Source: JAYEIA01 sp964472505 (GTDB lineage Bacteria > Bacteroidota > Bacteroidia > Bacteroidales > JAADGE01). Taken from it: 21,044 nucleotides of DNA. The translations under genes and the position numbers were made by a program. Of this stretch, positions 1-8,312 are shown one piece after another; the stretch's first letter is position 1; each line of letters begins with the position of its first letter. The notes under the pieces were generated by a model. It searched no databases. It saw only the letters and a program-made list of their open reading frames with translations, and had not been told where the DNA came from. The stretch is from assembly GCA_964472505.1 (NCBI GenBank), contig CAYYQW010000066.1:1-21044 (forward strand). Direction: 5' to 3'.

Positions 1-3000
1 AAATAAAATACGGAGCCTTTCTCCGGTTCGGATTCAACGCTTATATGCCCGCCAAGCAATTCAACAATTCGCTTGGAAATAGCCAAACCTAAACCGGCTC
101 CTTTTAAAACTCGAGTACTTTTTTTATCAAATTTGGTAAAACGTGAGAATATTTTTTCTAATTTATCTTGCGGAATTCCGGATCCGGTATCTTCCACATA
201 AAATTTCAAAAATACTTTTCCGTTAATAATGGTTTGCTCATAGCCCACCTCAATATAACCGGCCTCGGTAAATTTATGGGCATTATTAAGCAGATTAATC
301 AGAACTTGTTTTATCCGATTTCTGTCGGAATATAAAATAACATCGTGCGCCGGAATATGCAGCCGCAGGTCAACCTCACCGTCTTGAAGGCTTTCTTTGG
401 CATTAAGAAACATCTGAAAAGCTTCGTCGGTTAATTCATTGACGGAAAAATCTTCTTTTTCAATGGGCAGTTGATTAGATTCTATCTTGGCCAAATCAAT
501 AATATCATTAATGAGATGCAATAAACTGTTTCCGCCTCTTTGAATAAGGTCGGTGTAGTTTGCTATTTGCTTTTTGGAGATGTCTTCGTCGTTAAGCAAC
601 TGGGCGAAACCCAAAATAGCGTTCAGCGGTGTACGAATTTCGTGCGACATATTGGCAAGAAATGCGGTTTTAAGCTGGTCGGCGGTTTCGGCTTTTTCTT
701 TGGCTTTTTTATAATCGTTGGTGCGTTCCCTTACCTGTTTTTCAAGTTCGGCACGGTATTGTTCGGCTTTATATTCAGCAATTTTTCGCTCTGAAATATC
801 CGTAATCACGGCTACCAAAGCCGTATCGGCAATGCGTGCCGAAGAGAGGCGAATATCGATATGTGTACCGTCTTTTCGTACCATTTCGGTTTCTAATACA
901 ACCGAAGCTCCTTTGTTTACTTTATCAATATCTTCTTTTAACTGCTTGGCCCACTCGGGCGGGGTAAGTTCTCTGATATTTGTACCCACCAGTTCTGAAG
1001 CCGAATAACTCAATATGCTGCAAAGTGCAGGATTTACACGCATAAATACCCCGTGAATATCAAACACGGCAATACCTTCCGGAGATATTTCAATAATGGC
1101 ATCGGCAAATTCTTTTTCCAATTCAAAATCGTTACGGGCTTGGCGAATTTCTACCGTTCGCAAATCAACCAGCTGCTCCAACTTCTTTTTCTCAATACGC
1201 AGCTTGCGCTCACGAAGCTTAACATAGCCCACCGAAAGCACGACTAAAACCAAAATAAGCAGAAAATAAAAAAGGGGTGTTTTCCAAAACGGCGGTTTCA
1301 CAATGATGTACAGCCGAGTCTGATTGTCTTTATAATCCGAAAACTTACTTTTTGCCTGAACGATAAATGTATATTTACCCGGGCTTAAGTTTGTAAAAAC
1401 GGCCGTGTTATTTTTTCGGTCAATATTAACCCATTCATTATTAAAACCTTCCAATTTGTACCGATATTGTAATTCATTGGGATTCAAGAAATCAACGGCA
1501 GAAAAACGTATGCTCACAAAATTGTGCCGGTAAGAAAGATTGAGTGTATCGGAAAAACGAAGCGCCTTTTCAATAATTACATCGCCTTTAAGCGTATCTC
1601 CGGGGTGCACGGTTTTATTAAATAAGCGCAATTCTTCCAAAAACAAAGGAAGTTCCTCTTTGCTTACGGAAATATCCTCGGAATAAAAATGATTGAACCC
1701 GTTATTCCCGCCAACAAACATTTCTCCGTCGGAAGTTTCAAGTAAAGCGCCTATATTAAATTCATTGCCCTGCAAACCGTCTGATTTCCGAAAAGTAATC
1801 CAAGAATCGGTTATTCTGCTGTAAAGCAATAGGCCGTAGTTAGAGGTGGCCCACAAGTCACCCTTTTTATCTTGTAAAATTCCGTAGATAACATTATATC
1901 CCGTTTCGAGGCTGTCTTTTTTATAGATGGTTTTTGTCTTTTTATCAAAAATACAAATTCCGTTTCCGTAGGTGCCTAAAAGCAGCTTATCTTCATTGTA
2001 ATCGGAAAAGTGCATTACCGAAGCACCGCAGTTTTCATCGCTTTCACCGCTCGGAATAATACTTCTCTGAGCTACACTTTTTTGTTTTGTATTAAAAAGC
2101 GAAACATTACTTGCATAAGATCCGATTATAAGCTCATTCTCATTTAAAGCAAAAATTGCTTCCAAGGACTCTTCCGGAACGGCATTTATTTGGTGTCGGC
2201 TAATGCTTTCTTTCGTTTCATTATATACAAAAAGTATGTTGGAAGCTCCGATATATAGATGTTCATTCATATAAAGTAATGAATGTACGACTCCGTACTC
2301 GGGATTTTCCAAGGAAAACTTATGTTTTGATACATTTCCGCTGTTTTTGTCGAAGACATATAATCCTTTGTCGTGGGTTCCGATATAGAGTTTTCCTTTT
2401 CCGTTATCTTGCAAGTCTCTTATGGTGTAGCCTATATCATTATTAAAACTGATATAATAAGTTGAAAACTGCTGTGTTTTTCTGTTGTAGCGCAGCAAAC
2501 CGGTAGTGGTTCCTGCCCAAACAATGTCCGAATTGTCTTTATCTTCACAAAAAACAAAAAAACTGCTCAGCCTGTCTGTTCGGTCATAAAAAACTTCAGG
2601 CGCAAACGGTTTTCGGCCGGGGTTAATTTTTATCAAACCGGTATTCAGAGCACCTATCCAAAGAATATTTTGTTCCGAATCATAATAATGGCTTTTGGTT
2701 TTTATATTGTCTATTCCCTCCAGCTTAAACGGTCGGAAGTCTTTGGTATTCAAATCAAAAGAAAACAAGCCGGAAACAATGGTTCCCGTAATAACTGTGC
2801 TGTCATTTATTTGTTCGGAATAGTAAAAATCTCTGACGGCACTTTCAGATTCGCCGTTCAGACTTATTGTATAGTTCTCGGCAGAATAGCTTTTCCCGTT
2901 TCTCATCAAACGACTAATGCCTTTATCAGTTGAAAGCCATATACCTCCTTCCGACCCTAATCGAATATGATTAATCCGGTTTCCGTTGATTTCTTTTTCG

Positions 3001-3656
3001 GAAATCTTAGAATTATTGAAATTGACTACGCGTTTAGAATTTTTATCATAACGATATAAACCCAATTTGGTTCCTATCCACAGGTATTTCCCGTCGTTTT
3101 TCAAATCCAAAATATCTTTAAATATAATGGAGGATTCATAAACGTTGCCTAAACTAAGTTCCGAATAATTTTCGGTGGCCATGTTAAAGCGCAGTAAACC
3201 GGATGAGGTCCCCACCCACAATATATTGTTATCGGCCGCTAAAGCCGATATGTTTGAATATCCGGTTGTCGAACCGGCATCATCAAAAAAAGTATAACTT
3301 TTAAAATCATCGGTTTTGGGTCTGTACTTATTCAATCCTTCTGAAGTTCCTACCCAAATATTCCCGTCTTTATCTTCGATGATTTCTTTAACATTATTAT
3401 GTGTCAAACCCTGATTTCCGGGCAGTTTATCGGTATAATGCTTAAAAGTTCTGCCGTTAAACCGGTTTAGTCCTTCAATGGTTCCTACCCAAAGATATCC
3501 GTCGGAGGCTTTATAAATGGTTGAAATTGAAACATGAGAAATTCCGTCCTCCTCGGCAGCTACGACAATATTTTCTGAAGCTATTTGTGCCAAGGCTTCT
3601 GCCGCGAAAAAGACAGCAAAAACTACAATCAAATAAAGATGCTTCAATAGGTTCAT
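1..3656 (-). CDS. Propeller-type (Reg_prop/Y_Y_Y) PAS sensor histidine kinase, 3' end outside window
   Basis: Inner-membrane sensor kinase with a large periplasmic sensing part, about 1218 codons visible. The start ATG is at 3656-3654 and opens a signal peptide (MNLLKHLYLIVVFAVFFAAE...). Repeated two-component propeller blades follow (GYLWVGTIEGLNRF, GNIWVGTSEGLNKY, LWVGTSSGLLRF), then a Y_Y_Y-like segment (residues about 700-780), one TM helix (about 790-815, after KPPFWKTP), a PAS domain (about 850-955, ending in TDISERK), a short coiled linker and HisKA with H-box MSHEIRTPLNAI (His about 1005). The HATPase has N-box LLNNAHKFTE, G1 VEDTGSGIP and G2 GAGLGLA. The frame is still open at base 1, so a C-terminal receiver or AraC domain, common in this family, cannot be excluded. 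It starts 9 bases after the stop of the phosphatase gene, so the two are probably co-transcribed. The periplasmic ligand is unknown; in relatives it is often a glycan or another environmental cue. Confidence 0.93.
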   Translation of the reverse strand, partial: MNLLKHLYLIVVFAVFFAAEALAQIASENIVVAAEEDGISHVSISTIYKASDGYLWVGTIEGLNRFNGRTFKHYTDKLPGNQGLTHNNVKEIIEDKDGNIWVGTSEGLNKYRPKTDDFKSYTFFDDAGSTTGYSNISALAADNNILWVGTSSGLLRFNMATENYSELSLGNVYESSIIFKDILDLKNDGKYLWIGTKLGLYRYDKNSKRVVNFNNSKISEKEINGNRINHIRLGSEGGIWLSTDKGISRLMRNGKSYSAENYTISLNGESESAVRDFYYSEQINDSTVITGTIVSGLFSFDLNTKDFRPFKLEGIDNIKTKSHYYDSEQNILWIGALNTGLIKINPGRKPFAPEVFYDRTDRLSSFFVFCEDKDNSDIVWAGTTTGLLRYNRKTQQFSTYYISFNNDIGYTIRDLQDNGKGKLYIGTHDKGLYVFDKNSGNVSKHKFSLENPEYGVVHSLLYMNEHLYIGASNILFVYNETKESISRHQINAVPEESLEAIFALNENELIIGSYASNVSLFNTKQKSVAQRSIIPSGESDENCGASVMHFSDYNEDKLLLGTYGNGICIFDKKTKTIYKKDSLETGYNVIYGILQDKKGDLWATSNYGLLLYSRITDSWITFRKSDGLQGNEFNIGALLETSDGEMFVGGNNGFNHFYSEDISVSKEELPLFLEELRLFNKTVHPGDTLKGDVIIEKALRFSDTLNLSYRHNFVSIRFSAVDFLNPNELQYRYKLEGFNNEWVNIDRKNNTAVFTNLSPGKYTFIVQAKSKFSDYKDNQTRLYIIVKPPFWKTPLFYFLLILVLVVLSVGYVKLRERKLRIEKKKLEQLVDLRTVEIRQARNDFELEKEFADAIIEISPEGIAVFDIHGVFMRVNPALCSILSYSASELVGTNIRELTPPEWAKQLKEDIDKVNKGASVVLETEMVRKDGTHIDIRLSSARIADTALVAVITDISERKIAEYKAEQYRAELEKQVRERTNDYKKAKEKAETADQLKTAFLANMSHEIRTPLNAILGFAQLLNDEDISKKQIANYTDLIQRGGNSLLHLINDIIDLAKIESNQLPIEKEDFSVNELTDEAFQMFLNAKESLQDGEVDLRLHIPAHDVILYSDRNRIKQVLINLLNNAHKFTEAGYIEVGYEQTIINGKVFLKFYVEDTGSGIPQDKLEKIFSRFTKFDKKSTRVLKGAGLGLAISKRIVELLGGHISVESEPEKGSVFY

Positions 3657-3665
3657 AACCGGTTT

Positions 3666-5330
3666 TTAAAAAAAGTCTATATCGCCGTAATTATCCAAAA
3701 TTTTAAAGCCCATCACCAGAATGTCGTCTAATTGTCGGGTACCTGAACGCCATAGGTCATGCTCGCTGAAAAGAATTTCTTGCTGTTTTTCCATAGGCTT
3801 GTCATACATATTCAGCAAAAGCTCCTTGAATCGTTTAGGCTTATACTTCTCTGATTTTTCACCGCCAAATTGGTCAATATAGCCATCGGAAAAAAGATAC
3901 AGGCTGTCGCCTGTTTTAAGTTGCAAAACTTGTTGCTTGAACGGATGTTCTTTCAGGTAAACGCCCACCGGCATTCTGTCCGGCTTTAGTTCTAAAAGTT
4001 TGGGAGCGCCTTGTTCGGACTCTTTTCTGACAACATAAGCCGGACTGTTAGCACCGGCATACTGCAGCTGTTTTGTTTCCATATCTATAATACAAAGCGC
4101 CAAATCCATTCCGTCGGCTCCTTTTCCAATATTGTTATCCTGATGCAGAGCTATTTTGAGACGCTTTCGCAATTCATTTAATATTTCGTCGGCAGTCGGG
4201 TTTTTATCCAAGCGTACAATTTCATTAAGCAAAGCCACCCCCAGCATGCTCATGAACGCTCCGGGCACACCGTGTCCGGTACAATCGGCAGCAGCCACGG
4301 CTATATAATTATTCACTTGTTTAATCCAATAAAAATCACCGCTTACCATATCGCGCGGCAAGTATAAAATAAAATATTCGGGAATAAATTGTTTCCAAAA
4401 ATCAGGTGAAGGCAATACAGCTTGCTGTATAAATTGGGCATAGCGGATACTGGAAGTCAAGTTTTTATTGATTTTTTCCAAAGCATCTTTTTGCTTCATC
4501 AGCTCTTGCCGCGTGGATATATTTCGGTAAATACCTTCTATGGCAATTAAGTTTCCGTCTCGGTCAAAAGTTCCTTTATTGGCTTGTATAATCCAGCGTT
4601 CATTACCGTCCGGGTCTATAATTTTATATTTAAGAGTTGGTGCAACACCCCATGAGGTTTCAAGTTGCTCTTCGTAATACTGTAAAAAATCCGGATGAAT
4701 AATTTTTTTTATAAAATCCACTGATTTATAAAAATTAGCTTTTGAGTAGCCAAAAACCTTTACCACACCGGGACTGATGTATTCATACTTGCCTTCCGGA
4801 TATGTGATTCGAAAAACCGAATCGTTGAGGCCGGTTATTAAACTGCTGTACTTTCGTTCACTTTCGGCCAATTCTTTTTCGGCTTTTTTACGAATATATA
4901 CGGCTTTTTTCAATAAAGCGTTTTGCGACTTTATAATATCTTTCGAACGTTTCAGGTCTAAATGCGTTGAAACTCTGGCAATAAGCTCTTCCTTTCTGAA
5001 TGGTTTAGTAATATAATCCACCGCGCCCAGTTCAAATCCTTTTACAATATCCTCGGAACGATCGCGGCCGGTTAAAAATATTATCGGTATTTCTTCAGTT
5101 TCCACATCCGATTTAAGTATGCGACAAACTTCAAAGCCATCGAGTTCGGGCATAATAACATCCAGAAGGATTAAGTCCGGTTTATAGCGTCTGGCCGTTT
5201 CCATGGCTGATCGGCCGGAGTCGGCTCGATACACTTTAGTTTTATGTGCTGTTAAAATATCGTCCAAAACCAATAAATTGGTTTCTACATCATCAACAAT
5301 CAATATAGAAAAACCCGAATCAAGCATCAA
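3666..5330 (-). CDS. REC-PAS-PP2C (SpoIIE/RsbU-type) response regulator phosphatase
   Basis: Cytoplasmic signalling protein of 554 aa. Residues 7-125 form a receiver: acidic pair D13/D14, phospho-acceptor D57 in LILLDVIMPELDG, T87, and K109 in DYITKPF. A helical linker (about 126-160) leads to a PAS domain with PAC motif (about 160-275; YKIIDPDGNERW). A SpoIIE-type PP2C domain (about 315-545) keeps the expected metal-binding acidic positions: D332 in SGDFYW, D349 in AAADCTGHGVPGAF, D482 in LFSDGY and D536 in LDDILVMGF. It should therefore be an active Ser/Thr phosphoprotein phosphatase controlled by phosphorylation of D57. ATG-ATG at 5330 gives two possible starts one codon apart. It is the first gene of an operon with the sensor kinase, which is the obvious candidate phosphodonor. 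Its phosphoprotein target is not in the window. Confidence 0.93.
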   Translation of the reverse strand: MMLDSGFSILIVDDVETNLLVLDDILTAHKTKVYRADSGRSAMETARRYKPDLILLDVIMPELDGFEVCRILKSDVETEEIPIIFLTGRDRSEDIVKGFELGAVDYITKPFRKEELIARVSTHLDLKRSKDIIKSQNALLKKAVYIRKKAEKELAESERKYSSLITGLNDSVFRITYPEGKYEYISPGVVKVFGYSKANFYKSVDFIKKIIHPDFLQYYEEQLETSWGVAPTLKYKIIDPDGNERWIIQANKGTFDRDGNLIAIEGIYRNISTRQELMKQKDALEKINKNLTSSIRYAQFIQQAVLPSPDFWKQFIPEYFILYLPRDMVSGDFYWIKQVNNYIAVAAADCTGHGVPGAFMSMLGVALLNEIVRLDKNPTADEILNELRKRLKIALHQDNNIGKGADGMDLALCIIDMETKQLQYAGANSPAYVVRKESEQGAPKLLELKPDRMPVGVYLKEHPFKQQVLQLKTGDSLYLFSDGYIDQFGGEKSEKYKPKRFKELLLNMYDKPMEKQQEILFSEHDLWRSGTRQLDDILVMGFKILDNYGDIDFF

Positions 5331-5384
5331 AAAATCGTTTTATGGCTGCATAAATAACAACGCCAAAGCGCTGTTTCAATTATT

Positions 5385-5392
5385 CAAAAATA
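5385..5392 (-). promoter_or_regulatory. Probable -7 box (TATTTTTG) of the phosphatase/sensor operon
   Basis: On the minus strand TATTTTTG matches the Bacteroidota TAnnTTTG consensus. A TTG lies 19 bases upstream as a possible -33 element. This gives a leader of about 50 bases before the start at 5330. The rest of the 5331-5606 gap shows only a weak imperfect hairpin near 5430-5450. Confidence 0.5.
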
Positions 5393-5606
5393 AGAAAATA
5401 TAATAAGCAAACAAGTTTTTATTTCACCTAAGCTCAAATGCTTTAGGAATATACTGTATCTGCCGCTCTGATAAAAGAAGCCCAAAGTATTCCCAATAGT
5501 TAAAGCCGGCTTTTTTAATCTTGCACAAGTCACACTTTTTTGTAGTATTTCATGTATAATTCTTTTTATTTTATCAAATAGAAGTTTTTATTCAAAGCTT
5601 TTTTCT

Positions 5607-5614
5607 TATATTTG
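5607..5614 (+). promoter_or_regulatory. -7 promoter box (TATATTTG) of the YbjN-like gene
   Basis: A perfect TAnnTTTG match 36 bases before the ATG at 5651. Its position rules out the alternative in-frame TTG start at 5612, which would lie inside the promoter. Confidence 0.65.
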
Positions 5615-5650
5615 AACGTAAATATATTTTTAAAACTAAACTCATACAAA

Positions 5651-6043
5651 ATGGACACCAATTTTTCTAAAGTAAAAAACTTCATCAATGATTTGGACCT
5701 TATGATCGTTAAAGAAAACCCGGAATCCGGTCTTTTTGTGGTGGAAAATGAAGATGAAGGAATAAAGAATGCAATAATTGCTGTTTCCGATCCCATTCTA
5801 ATTATTCAGCAACACATCTTCGACCTCAAGGAAGACAGTGCAGAAATTTTTAAATCCTTACTGCAAAAGAACCAAGACATCATTCACGGTGCGTTTACTT
5901 TAGATGAATCCGGGAAAAAAGTACTTTTCAGAGATACCCTTCAATTAGAAAACTTAGACTTGAATGAACTGGAAGGGTCTTTACAGTCGCTCTCATTATT
6001 GATGACCGAATACACTGAAAAGATACTTGAATTTTCAGCTTAA
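5651..6043 (+). CDS. Small acidic protein, YbjN/secretion-chaperone-like fold (tentative)
   Basis: A 130-residue soluble acidic protein with no signal peptide or membrane segment. The ATG at 5651 is preferred over an in-frame TTG at 5612 because the latter overlaps the TAnnTTTG promoter. The alternating pattern (helix FSKVKNFINDLDL, strand GLFVVENED, strand AIIAVSDPILIIQQHIFDL, helix EIFKSLLQKNQDI, strand AFTLDESGKKVLFRDTL, final helix LEGSLQSLSLLMTEYTEKIL) resembles YbjN and type III chaperone-like proteins. That assignment rests on pattern only. It is a single-gene unit with its own promoter and terminator, between divergent signalling genes and the PorE-like operon. The cellular role is unknown; relatives have been linked to stress responses or protein binding. 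Confidence 0.8.
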   Translation: MDTNFSKVKNFINDLDLMIVKENPESGLFVVENEDEGIKNAIIAVSDPILIIQQHIFDLKEDSAEIFKSLLQKNQDIIHGAFTLDESGKKVLFRDTLQLENLDLNELEGSLQSLSLLMTEYTEKILEFSA

Positions 6044-6126
6044 CAATTAAGTGTATTGTTCTGTGCAGCCATTAATTTGTCGTAAACAAAACGGCAAACG
6101 ATAGTATATTACCCTTAAAACCAATC

Positions 6127-6194
6127 AATTAAGGATATTATAACGATATCACGTGCAAAAGCGTATGATATCGTTTTTTTCTTTATCCTTAATT
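6127..6194. repeat. Nested inverted repeat around the terminator
   Basis: An outer pair of perfect 11-base arms, AATTAAGGATA (6127-6137) and TATCCTTAATT (6184-6194), encloses the 10-bp terminator stem. The whole is a 68-base double palindrome. It could be an extended RNA hairpin or a small palindromic insertion that now supplies the terminator. Confidence 0.6.
6142..6180 (+). terminator. Rho-independent terminator after the YbjN-like gene
   Basis: A perfect 10-bp stem (AACGATATCA at 6142-6151 with TGATATCGTT at 6166-6175) and a 14-base loop are followed by a T-run reaching 6180. It lies about 100 bases after the stop codon at 6043 and sits inside a larger inverted repeat (separate entry). 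Confidence 0.8.
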
Positions 6195-6264
6195 TATTCC
6201 GACCCGACAAAACATTTTTTTCATGCAGCCGTTTCACTTAAGGTAATAATCCGCCATTTTTTGT

Positions 6265-6272
6265 TACCTTTG
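6265..6272 (+). promoter_or_regulatory. -7 promoter box (TACCTTTG) of the PorE-like/purM operon
   Basis: A perfect TAnnTTTG match 30 bases ahead of the ATG at 6302. No clear -33 element is visible. Confidence 0.6.
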
Positions 6273-6301
6273 TAACACAAAAAAGCAAAATCACCTTAAC
6301 A

Positions 6302-8305
6302 ATGAGAATTTTAAGCCAGACTGTAATTATTCTTTCGGTATTTATTCTTATTACCGGTTCAGCATATGCCCAAAAACGCCACATAAAAAAAGCCGACGCA
6401 GCTTTTAATACCGGCGAATACCATAAAGCCACCGAACTTTATGAAAAAGCTTATGACAAAACTTCCGGTCGCTCCGAAAAAGCAGATATTGCCTTCAAAA
6501 TCGGGCAAAGCTACAAAAGAATTGACGATACAAGAAGCGCCAGGCGCTGGTTTCGAATCGCTGTTCGCGGAAACCATAAAAATCCGCTTTCGGTTCTTTA
6601 CTATGCGCAAGTATCGCTAATCAACGAAGATTACGAAGATGCAAAAGAGCAATTTCAACGTTATGCAGATTTAGTACCGGACGACCCGCGCGGGAAAAAC
6701 GGCCTGCGTTCCATAGAGCTCATTGAAGAATGGAAAAAGAAACCCTCCAGATACATTGTGGAAGAAATACGTGAACTCAACTCGCTCGAAAATGATTTCA
6801 GCCCCGCATTTGGTAAGCTAAAATCAGAACTGTATTTTACTTCCAACAGAGAATCAGCTACCGGCGACAATACCAGTGAAATTACCGGCATGCCTTTCAA
6901 CGATATTTTTGAAGCGCAACGCGATCGTAAAGGAAAGTGGAGCGAACCGGTTCCGGCAAAAGGAAACATCAACACAGCCGGAAGCGAAGGCACACCCTTC
7001 CTTGTAAACGACGGGGCTACCATGTATTATACACACTGCCCGCAAGAAGAAGGTGCCAATCTGGGATGTAAAACCTATACAGCACGTAAAGGTGCAAGCG
7101 GTTGGGGTGAACCCAAACAATTGGAAATAGTTAATGACAGCAGCATATCCGTTGCCCACCCGGTCGTAAGCAAAGATGAACTTACACTCTATTTCGTCAG
7201 CGACAACCTGCCGGAAGGAAAAGGCGGTAAAGATATTTGGGTAAGTCAGCGTGCAAGCGTAGCCGGAAAATGGAAAAAACCCATAAACTTAGGCAGTTCA
7301 ATAAACACACCCGGAGATGAAATGTTTCCGTTCCTGCGTGATGACGGCGTTTTATTTTTTGCCTCCGACGGGCATCCCGGCATGGGCGGAATGGATATTT
7401 ACAAAGCCGAAAAAGAAGGTTCCGCATGGAAAGTAACCAACATGAAACCACCCATAAACTCTACGGCCAACGACTTTAGCATTTGTTTCTACGAAGACGA
7501 AGAAGAAGGCTTTTTCGCAAGTGCCAGAGACAGAAGAGAAAACCTGTTTTCATTTAAACTCCCGCCATTGGTTTTTGCTCTGAAAGGGAAAGTGGTTAAC
7601 TCATCCAATGACTTGCCGCTGAATGATGCAGAAGTTACCCTGCAAGGCAGCGACGGAAGAGAATTAAAATTAAAAACCACCGACAACGGCAGCTTCCGTT
7701 TCAATTTGAATGCCGGAACGGATTATGCCGTAATCGGTTACAAAGAAAAATTCCTGAAAGCCAAACGCAATGTTTCCACCAAAGGCCATGATGAAAGCAA
7801 AACTTTTGAAGTAATCATAGACCTGCCGCCGATAAAAAGCAGCATAGAACTTCCAAATATTGAATACGATTTGGCTAAAACTACGCTTAGGCCGGAATCC
7901 AAAGTGGCGCTCGATAAATTAGTTGAAACACTTAACGTAAATGACAATATTACCATAGAACTCATGGCCAATACCGACTTTAGAGGCAGCGACGAATACA
8001 ATATGCGCCTCTCCCAAGGCCGTGCAAACTCAGTCATTGATTATCTCATATCCAAAGGCATAAAAGAAGACAGACTGGAAGCACAGGGATACGGCGAAAG
8101 CAATCCCAAAAAAGTGGATTCCAAATTGGCAAGACAATATTCTTTCCTCAAAGAAGGCGATGTATTAGACGAAGAATTTATTACTAATCTTGAAGATGAA
8201 GAACAAAAAGAAACCTGTCATCAGCTAAACCGTCGAACAGAATTTAGAGTACTCAGTACAGACTACGGCTTGCAAACCATAAAATTCGGAGAAGAAAACG
8301 AATAA
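6302..8305 (+). CDS. TPR / WD40-like propeller / OmpA-family periplasmic protein, PorE-like
   Basis: 667 aa. Residues 1-23 are a Sec signal peptide (cleavage likely AYA|QK; there is no lipobox Cys). TPR helices follow (about 25-140; ADAAFNTGEYHKATELYEKAY), then a PD40/WD40-like propeller (about 150-425) with recurring LYFTSNR, MYYTHC, LYFVSDN and LFFASDG strands and GG-DIW/DIY turns. After that come a carboxypeptidase-regulatory-like beta domain (about 427-515) and an OmpA peptidoglycan-binding domain (about 525-650) with the usual D and R anchor positions in TDFRGSDEYNMRLSQGRAN. This order and length match PorE of the type IX secretion machinery, which ties the outer-membrane complex to peptidoglycan. 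Bacteroidota also carry paralogues of this architecture, so I leave the symbol blank. purM follows after 7 bases. No other secretion gene is nearby. Confidence 0.9.
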   Translation: MRILSQTVIILSVFILITGSAYAQKRHIKKADAAFNTGEYHKATELYEKAYDKTSGRSEKADIAFKIGQSYKRIDDTRSARRWFRIAVRGNHKNPLSVLYYAQVSLINEDYEDAKEQFQRYADLVPDDPRGKNGLRSIELIEEWKKKPSRYIVEEIRELNSLENDFSPAFGKLKSELYFTSNRESATGDNTSEITGMPFNDIFEAQRDRKGKWSEPVPAKGNINTAGSEGTPFLVNDGATMYYTHCPQEEGANLGCKTYTARKGASGWGEPKQLEIVNDSSISVAHPVVSKDELTLYFVSDNLPEGKGGKDIWVSQRASVAGKWKKPINLGSSINTPGDEMFPFLRDDGVLFFASDGHPGMGGMDIYKAEKEGSAWKVTNMKPPINSTANDFSICFYEDEEEGFFASARDRRENLFSFKLPPLVFALKGKVVNSSNDLPLNDAEVTLQGSDGRELKLKTTDNGSFRFNLNAGTDYAVIGYKEKFLKAKRNVSTKGHDESKTFEVIIDLPPIKSSIELPNIEYDLAKTTLRPESKVALDKLVETLNVNDNITIELMANTDFRGSDEYNMRLSQGRANSVIDYLISKGIKEDRLEAQGYGESNPKKVDSKLARQYSFLKEGDVLDEEFITNLEDEEQKETCHQLNRRTEFRVLSTDYGLQTIKFGEENE

Positions 8306-8312
8306 ATCATTT

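Noticed and set aside
2670..2933. Plus-strand ORFs inside the sensor kinase (also 540-1247)
   Set aside because: They are antisense to a continuous propeller/PAS/kinase reading frame and match no domain.
5612..5650. TTG start that would extend the YbjN-like protein by 13 residues
   Set aside because: The TTG is the end of the TATATTTG promoter box; the ATG at 5651 has a normal leader.
7197..7451. Antisense ORFs across the PorE-like gene (also at 6661-7159 and 7489-8037)
   Set aside because: Arg/Cys/Phe-rich or Ser-rich translations typical of shadow frames; the plus-strand protein accounts for the coding signal.
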